From the NCBI GenBank assembly GCA_036571765.1, contig BROE01000009.1, positions 8,557,795 to 8,621,794 of the forward strand: 64,000 nucleotides of DNA, given 5' to 3'. The stretch is from Plecoglossus altivelis. Taxonomy: Eukaryota; Chordata; Actinopteri; Osmeriformes; Plecoglossidae. The notes under the pieces are model-generated. The model did no database searches, was not told where the DNA came from, and worked only from the letters and a program-made list of their open reading frames with translations. Position numbers and translations under genes: made by a program. Position 1 is the first letter of the stretch. Every line of letters begins with the position of its first letter. Shown piece after piece: positions 58,051 through 64,000 of the stretch.

Positions 58051-59617
58051 CCCCTCCTTGAACCGCCACCTTAACGTGGTGGAGGGGTTTGAGTGCTTGA
58101 ATGATCCCAGGAGCTATGTTGTCGGGGGCAATAAGCCCCTGGTAGGGTTTCCCATGGCAAACTGGTCCTAGGTGACTAGCCAGACTAAGTGCGGTTCAAC
58201 AAAAACCCCTATGACGACCAAACTAAGGAGAATCGTTACGTCGCCCGGAGTGGCGTTACCGGGGCCCCACCCTGGAGCCAGGCCTGGGGTGGGTGCTCGC
58301 AGGCGAGCGCCTGGTGGCCGGGTCTTTGCCCATGGGACCCGGCCGGGTATAGCCCAAAAAGGCGACGTGGGATCACCTTCCTGCAGGCCCACCACCCACA
58401 GGAAGGACCGTAGGGGGCCGGTGCAGTGTGTTTTGGGTGGCGGTCAGGGGCAGGTGCCTGGACGACCGAGGCCATGCACACGGTCTCTAGCGCTGGGGAC
58501 ATGGAATGTCACCTCGCTGGCAGGAAAGGAGCCCGAGCTTGTGCGGGAGGTAGAGCGTTACCGGCTAGATATAGTCGGCCTCACCTCCACGCACAGCCTG
58601 GGTTCTGGGTCCATTATCCTCGAGAGAGGCTGGACTCTACATTTCTCTGGCGTTGCTCGCGGGGAGAGGCGGCGGGCTGGCGTGGGCTTGCTCATAGCCC
58701 CNGTCACCGGTTCTGTTCATTGTCTTCATGGACAGAATTTCTAGGCACAGCCAGGGGCCGGAGGGTGTCTGGTTCGGGGGGCACAGGATTTCATCTCTGC
58801 TATTCGCAGATGATGTTGTCCTGATGGCTCCATCGGACCGGGACCTACAGCATGCACTAGAGCGGTTTGCAGCCGAGTGTGAAGCTGCCGGGATGGGAAT
58901 CAGCACCTCGAAATCTGAGGCCATGGTTCTCGACCGGAAGAAGGTGGCTTGCTCCCTCCGGGTGGGTGGGGAGCCCTTGCTTCAAGTGGAGGAGTTCAAG
59001 TATCTCGGGGTCTTGTTCACGAGTGAGGGAAGGACGGAACGTGAGATTGACAGGCGGATCGGTGCGGCGGCCGCAGTGATGCGCTCTCTGTACCGGTCCG
59101 TCGTGGTGAAGAAGGAGCTGAGCCGGGAGGCAAAGCTCTCAATTTACCGGTCTATCTACGTTCCTACTCTCACCTATGGTCATGAACTTTGGGTAATGAC
59201 CGAAAGGACGAGATCGCGGATACAAGCGGTCGAAATGAGTTTTCTCCGCAGGGTGGCTGGGCGCTCCCTTAGAGATAAGGTGAGGAGCTCGGTCACACGG
59301 GAGGAGCTCGGAGTAGAGCCGCTGCTCCTCCACGTCGAGAGGAGCCAGCTGAGGTGGCTCGGGCATCTGTTTTGGATGCCTCCTGGACGCCTCCCTCGGG
59401 AGGTGTTCCGGGCATGTTCTACCGGGAGGCGGCCCCGGGGAAGACCCAGGACACGCTGGAGGGACTATGTCTCTCGGCTGGCCTGGGAACGCCTCGGGAT
59501 CCCCCCGGAGGAGCTGGAGGTGGTGTGCGTGGAGAAGGAAGTCTGGGCCTCCCTGCTCAGACTGCTGCCCCCGCGACCCGGCCCCGGATAAGCGGAAGAA
59601 AATGGATGGATGGATGG
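58051..59617 (+). mobile_element. Non-LTR retrotransposon (LINE, RTE-like), middle missing
   Basis: It is flanked by a perfect 12-bp duplication AGGTCAATTGAT (58039-58050 and 59618-59629). The 5' region starts CCCCTCCTTGAACCGCCACC and leads to the beginning of an AP-type endonuclease (LGTWNVTSLAGKEPELVREV, about 58490-58700). At the N at 58702 the sequence jumps into the reverse transcriptase palm (SPVLFIVFMDRI, then FADD at 58803-58814). It continues in one open frame to 59589, covering the thumb and C-terminal region (YVPTLTYGHELWVMTERTRS). The 3' end is GATAAGCGGAAGAAAATGG with GATGG repeats. Most of the endonuclease and the first RT motifs are absent, and the two halves are in different frames. 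It is not a functional copy as assembled. The clade (RTE versus related L2-like) is uncertain. Confidence 0.92.
58702..58702. other. Single N, probable collapsed assembly gap
   Basis: The only ambiguous base in the window. It sits exactly where the LINE jumps from endonuclease to reverse transcriptase with a change of frame, so it probably stands for unresolved sequence rather than one base. Confidence 0.8.
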
Positions 59618-59629
59618 AGGTCAATTGAT
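59618..59629. repeat. LINE target-site duplication, 3' copy
   Basis: AGGTCAATTGAT immediately after the GATGG tail. Confidence 0.93.
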
Positions 59630-59661
59630 TGTGTTAGTCTCGGTAACGGAGACTAACACAA
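59629..59661. repeat. Perfect inverted repeat at the LINE 3' junction
   Basis: GTGTTAGTCTC (59631-59641) pairs with GAGACTAACAC (59649-59659), extended by two T-A pairs, giving a 13-bp stem around a 7-base loop. It belongs to the pre-insertion sequence. Its origin is unknown. Confidence 0.85.
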
Positions 59662-60812
59662 GGCCCTCGAGCCAAGGACTTGGTCTCACCGCTGCTCTCC
59701 GATGAGGAGAGTTCAGAGTCAGAGAGATCTCATTTAAAGCAGTTATAGATCAAGGCTCAACTGTCCTGTGGATGAGTTCCTGCGGGATGTACTCTGCTCA
59801 ACTCATCTCTCCTTAGCTGAGGGCGTCAAGCTCAGCCTCGGAGAAGGATAAACCAACTTCTGCCCCTTTGGTCTCCTCGCCTCTATACCAACCTCTCCGA
59901 TTTGATTACCTATGCGGCGAACATTGAGGGTGTTCCCATGTCAGTCTCCTCGCCCGCTCATTAAAACGTACAACAGAGTTGAAAGCGGTCATTTAGGTGG
60001 GGGAAGGCTACTCTGACGGGTAGGATGATCATTTTCAACTGATACCGCGTGGCACTTTTGGCCTTGTTTGAACACACATTGGAGCCCTGTCTTGTAATGC
60101 TTCTAATATGTATCAAACTGAGTTTAGTCAAAGATCATTGTTTATTAATTAAGAAGCAACTAGCAAACTCGGTTGATTTGTGATCCCACTCTTGGTGTGT
60201 CTTCTACTAAAGAACTTGCTGTTGTGTCGCCAGGATAGCTATCTATAGATCAGAGTTAAAACAAGGTTGTGGTGTCTGCCCTCTGGTGTTCGGAAATAAC
60301 ATCTCCAATTATTGCACATCTCCCCCCTGTCCCTTTCATATGTGACAGTATGCACAATACGACAAACAAACGAGTAAATGGCTAATTAAACCATTTGTGT
60401 AATATTGTCATTCCTTTATTCCCAAATGAAACAAACAATGGATTCCAAGTATTGGTTTTGAAGGAGAAGTCCAGAAAATCTCATTTTTATTTTTTATTGT
60501 AAAACATCGTGTCATGAAATGATCCCATCAACTCGCTGAATTAAACTCGCCGGTAGACATTAGAGGAGACCGCCGGCATCCAAAATCAGTGACTCCTCTT
60601 TCAAAACAAGGCAAGTGGGAGGACGAGTTTCTATTGGTTGAAAAACTCCCAGCTGCAGCCGTCACCGAATCACAAGGCTTAATTCCTAAACATTGAATTT
60701 CAAACCGTTAAGCGCGGATAACGAGAAGTTGATTCATTTTCGCACAAGACTTTTGTAGTATTAGCAAGGTTTTCATTTGAGGTATCTAGCATAAGGCGTC
60801 AAGGATATCATA
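59662..60812 (+). other. NUSAP1 upstream region
   Basis: No coding exon. A short CpG-containing segment near 60540-60680 contains a CCAAT-type motif in reverse (CTATTGGTTG at about 60632), suitable for a cell-cycle promoter. The rest is unassigned and could include old repeats. Confidence 0.45.
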
Positions 60813-63800
60813 ATGGATTTAGACGGTATGAAATATTCAGAATTACGGCGTCTGGCTAAAGAAGCTGGACTCAAGGCAAATATGAAGGTAACGCTTATAA
60901 GCGAAGTAGACTTGCTAAGTTGTTGTTACTGTTAGGCTAGCTTAGGTGGCCTAGCCATGTAGCTACACTATATGTGGACGACTGTCCAGAGAGCCATACG
61001 ACGTTCCGTGGGTATGATATACTAACATTTAATTTGCTCATCGTATTATTTCCCCTCGTGAAGGCTGATAAGCTACGAGAAGCACTCAAACAGCTCTACC
61101 AAGAACAGCAACATCAGGATGAACAAGGGACAGACGTGAATGGAGGCTTGGCATCACACGTCGAAGACACAAACGACAATCAGGATGATCCGCAAGAACC
61201 CTCAACTTCATTATTCGTTACCAAACGACGTGGTAAAGCAACTAAGAGGAAGCACTCCCAGAAGGTCGATGCAGAAAGCGAGCCACTTGAGGTAACGTCC
61301 AACTCTACAATAATACAAATCTAGAATCGAAAAATGTCACAAGTGCGTTTTTAAGTGAAGTAATTCAAGTGACACAATACGTAACCTATCATGGCGAGTT
61401 ATGGTTGGTCAAATTCTTTTGTTTTCAAAGACCGACGAGAAAGATTCGGATTCCCATTCTGAAGCCCAGGCTACAAGTGCCAAGCAGAGGCGTGTGTCTT
61501 CCACTCAGAAACCTGATATACAGCCGGAAATAACGCTCACAAACACAGTCCCAGCGACATGCGATACAGGTTAGCCCCAAAAACTCTCTCACTTGTGACA
61601 TGGACAGACTGATGGTTCAATGTTAACCAGAGCATCAAACTGCTTTTAATGACTGTGGGCCATTCTCACTCAGCAGGGGAGCCTAAAGTGATCAAACCAG
61701 GGAAAATTCCTCGCCACAAGGACTTGTTAAAAAGAACCAAGCCCATGTTGAAGCCCACCACGCCCAGTAAGTTGTCAACAGTTCCTTAGTTGGCCAATAG
61801 CCACTGTCTGAGATGTGGCTTGGCTGTAATGTGTTCTACAAGAAGCAATTAGGGATGCAGCAGTTGTCAATTGATGCACCGATACTGATAAAGTAACAAT
61901 TTGTCCAGCAGTTGCTCCTCAAGTGTTGCTTCTGCTTATTAACATCAGATTACCGCCCTTACATCTGGGATGCAGTGAGGTTTCACAGCAGAAAATAGCA
62001 TCAGACACATTATGATGGAAGTGTTTTGTTAACATATGCCAGTGTTCTTGGTCCTTGTTGTTGTGACACCACACCATAAGGAGGCCTTCATATTTTGTCA
62101 CTTCCTAACATCTGCTTTTTCTAATGGCCGATGAGATTAGACACGTTCAATCTCCTTGCTTGTCGTTCCGGTGACATTTCAAGAGACGGTTCTTGTCTTC
62201 AGCGTCATCGATTGCACTTCGCTGACCTTTCTCATAGATGGTGCCACGCTCACTCGGCCACACTGCAGACATTTCCTTCTGCGTTTCTTTGATGACAAAT
62301 CGCATGGCCCCTGTTGCCAGGTGGATGCCATCTTAATGCTGAGAGACCGATGGCAGTCATAGGCGATTATTAGACGATATCTTTTTGTGGCCGGTAGCTT
62401 CAGTGCAGAAGGTAGAGGTCTCGGGTAGAAGTTTCACTCCTGAGATAAACACACCCTCATTTGTCAATGTAATTTGAGTACATTGTGTGACATTACATTC
62501 CTCTCAGTAAACAGCTTTTAGAAGCAACTCCATCTCAATGCACACATGATGTAAAATGAGTTGTTTTACTCAGACAAAAGAAACGGTTAAATTGTGACTC
62601 TCCTTTTTCAGACTTCAAAAAGCTCCATGAGGCGCATTTTAACAAGATGGAGTCTATTGATTCATACGTCCAGAGGAAGACCAAGCAGATGGATGTGTTC
62701 AGAAATTCAGTACAGGAATTGAAGGTAATAAACCATATAAAGTTGTCTTTTCTTTTCTTTTTTTGCTTTTTTCACGAGAAATTAAAAGGTTGTTTTAAGC
62801 CAAATCTCTGTCCTTAATATTGTAAAAACTGAAGGCAATGACATGACTAGATCTTTGCTTTTGGTGTATTTGTCTGAGAACTGTTTATATGTGTATTTGT
62901 AGTTGCTCTCAGACAAGACTATTTCAAAGCCGGCAGAGGGAAACACTCAACGAGTAAGTTCTGCAATGTTGTCAAATTCATCATAGACCTGAATGTGCTG
63001 GTTTGTTGTTAGCCTGTTGAAAACTATCCACTGTGCCATTTTTGGTGGGTTCATTCTTCTCTTTATTCTGAAGAAGTCCAGCAGAGCCTCTCTGTTCAGT
63101 CCTGTGGATAAGAAGCCCTCCTCAGCCAGATACTCCCAGCTCAACAAGCCTGCCCTGAAGGACAGCGTTCCCTTCAGACCGTCCGTCCTTTCCACTCGCA
63201 GAATCAACGTTAGGTTAGGCTCCCTCATCCATCCCATATTCATGACAATGGAGCGGACGTGTGTCCTGGCTTGTTTCATTGATGCTGAATATCAGCATTG
63301 CTCCTATGGGCTCTGTCTGCATCCCTGCTCTGTGAAATCAGTCTAGGTGAAGTGCTGCAAACATCAGTGCGCTCAAGTCTCGTACGACTTCAGCTGAACA
63401 GACTCGTGTTTTGCATGCAGGTTCTCTCAAGTTGTGCAGGATAACAAGCAGAAGAAGGCCATGGTGAAGACACCAGCACGCTTGTCTCCCTGCCCAGACC
63501 TCATCACTCCAGGCCAGGACGCTAAACTGAAGGGGAAACCTGAAATTAAGACGTCTGGTCTGTCTTCTACAAGGACTCCAGGTACCATTGGCTTAGAAAC
63601 AACTTCATAAGATAATACATTTACATTACACTTGCCTCTCGATTTATATGACATGACTGTTGATGTTTTCCCATTAAAGGTTCAACATTTGTCTTTAACG
63701 GAAACACAAGCGTGTCAAACACCCCCGGGACCAACAAGAAATCCTCGTTTGATTTGAAGGCGAGTCTCTCTCGTCCCCTGTCCTACAAGCCTCATAAAGG

Positions 63801-63973
63801 TAAACAGTGGCCTCCTCTGTATGCTCTGTTGTGAGAAGCGCAACTGCATATAGAAAAGCCTGACAGTTTACCATTTCCATAGGAAAGCTGAAGCCTTTCG
63901 GACCAACCCAGGAGACCACGGTGGCTGTCCCATCCAATCAGAAGAATTACAAACAGCACAAGGTCCAAACAAG
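60813..63973 (+). CDS. nusap1: NUSAP1, nucleolar and spindle-associated protein 1, 5' part
   Basis: NUSAP1 bundles and stabilises spindle microtubules near chromatin in mitosis. Ten exons are in frame and cut by the window end: 60813-60887, 61064-61291, 61431-61569, 61677-61766, 62612-62724, 62903-62953, 63074-63213, 63421-63581, 63680-63799 and 63883-63973, about 402 codons. The N-terminal SAP DNA-binding motif spans the first intron (KYSELRRLAKEAGLKANMK, then ADKLREALKQLY). The conserved FKKLHEAHFNKMESIDSYV block, VRFS with MVKTPARLSP, and the microtubule-binding FDLKASLSRPLSYKPHKGKL block identify the protein. The Lys/Glu-rich charged helix and C-terminus lie outside the window. Exon 7 has a tandem AAGAAG acceptor. 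The gene diverges from OIP5, as in human 15q15. Confidence 0.95.
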
Positions 63974-64000
63974 GTGAGGAATCAGTAGTAAGATCATAAG

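Noticed and set aside
58728..59591. Open reverse-transcriptase frame as a host gene
   Set aside because: It is the 3' half of a LINE flanked by a target-site duplication, with catalytic and endonuclease parts missing upstream.
1..64000. An unknown multi-gene defence, biosynthetic or mobile system
   Set aside because: Every coding region with conserved sequence belongs to a known vertebrate gene or retroelement. Nothing is left that looks like a novel operon-like or clustered system.

Overview
The window is nuclear DNA of a ray-finned (teleost) fish. Genes are split into short exons with mostly GT-AG introns. The deduced proteins match human orthologues almost end to end. Introns and spacers carry fish-type repeats: a tRNA-headed SINE, a GATGG-tailed LINE, a hAT-type MITE, and many micro- and minisatellites. 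The species cannot be resolved from sequence alone. Assignments to human orthologues and human chromosome positions rest on recalled protein families, not on a search.

Layout. 210-2432: last five exons of MAP3K9 (+). 5012-6662: TTC9 (-), complete and convergent with MAP3K9. 8942-11610: MED6 (+), complete in eight exons. 12571-36358: PCNX1 (+), 36 exons, 2326 codons, in frame at every junction. 38547-44234: legumain LGMN (+), 13 coding exons. 45746-49557: CHP1 (+), seven exons. About 51000-54920: a protein-poor, AT-rich stretch that I read as the lncRNA Cyrano/OIP5-AS1 (+), because it holds the characteristic miR-7 pairing site at 52928-52951. 55254-56890: OIP5/Mis18-beta (-), five small exons. 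57054-59617: a hAT-type MITE and a LINE whose middle is missing at a single N. 60813-63973: first ten exons of NUSAP1 (+), running off the window.

MAP3K9-TTC9-MED6-PCNX1 corresponds to human 14q24. LGMN is on 14q32. CHP1-OIP5AS1-OIP5-NUSAP1 keeps the order and strands of human 15q15. The window therefore crosses at least one synteny junction, around LGMN. The genes are not a single pathway, although OIP5 (CENP-A loading) and NUSAP1 (spindle microtubules) both act in mitosis and are arranged head to head.

I found no unknown multi-gene system. The most notable items are the Cyrano locus with its miR-7 site, a U12-type intron and an upstream ORF in PCNX1, a GC-AG intron in LGMN, a LINE with an intact target-site duplication but a collapsed middle, and a 42-bp minisatellite apparently split by a retroposon.
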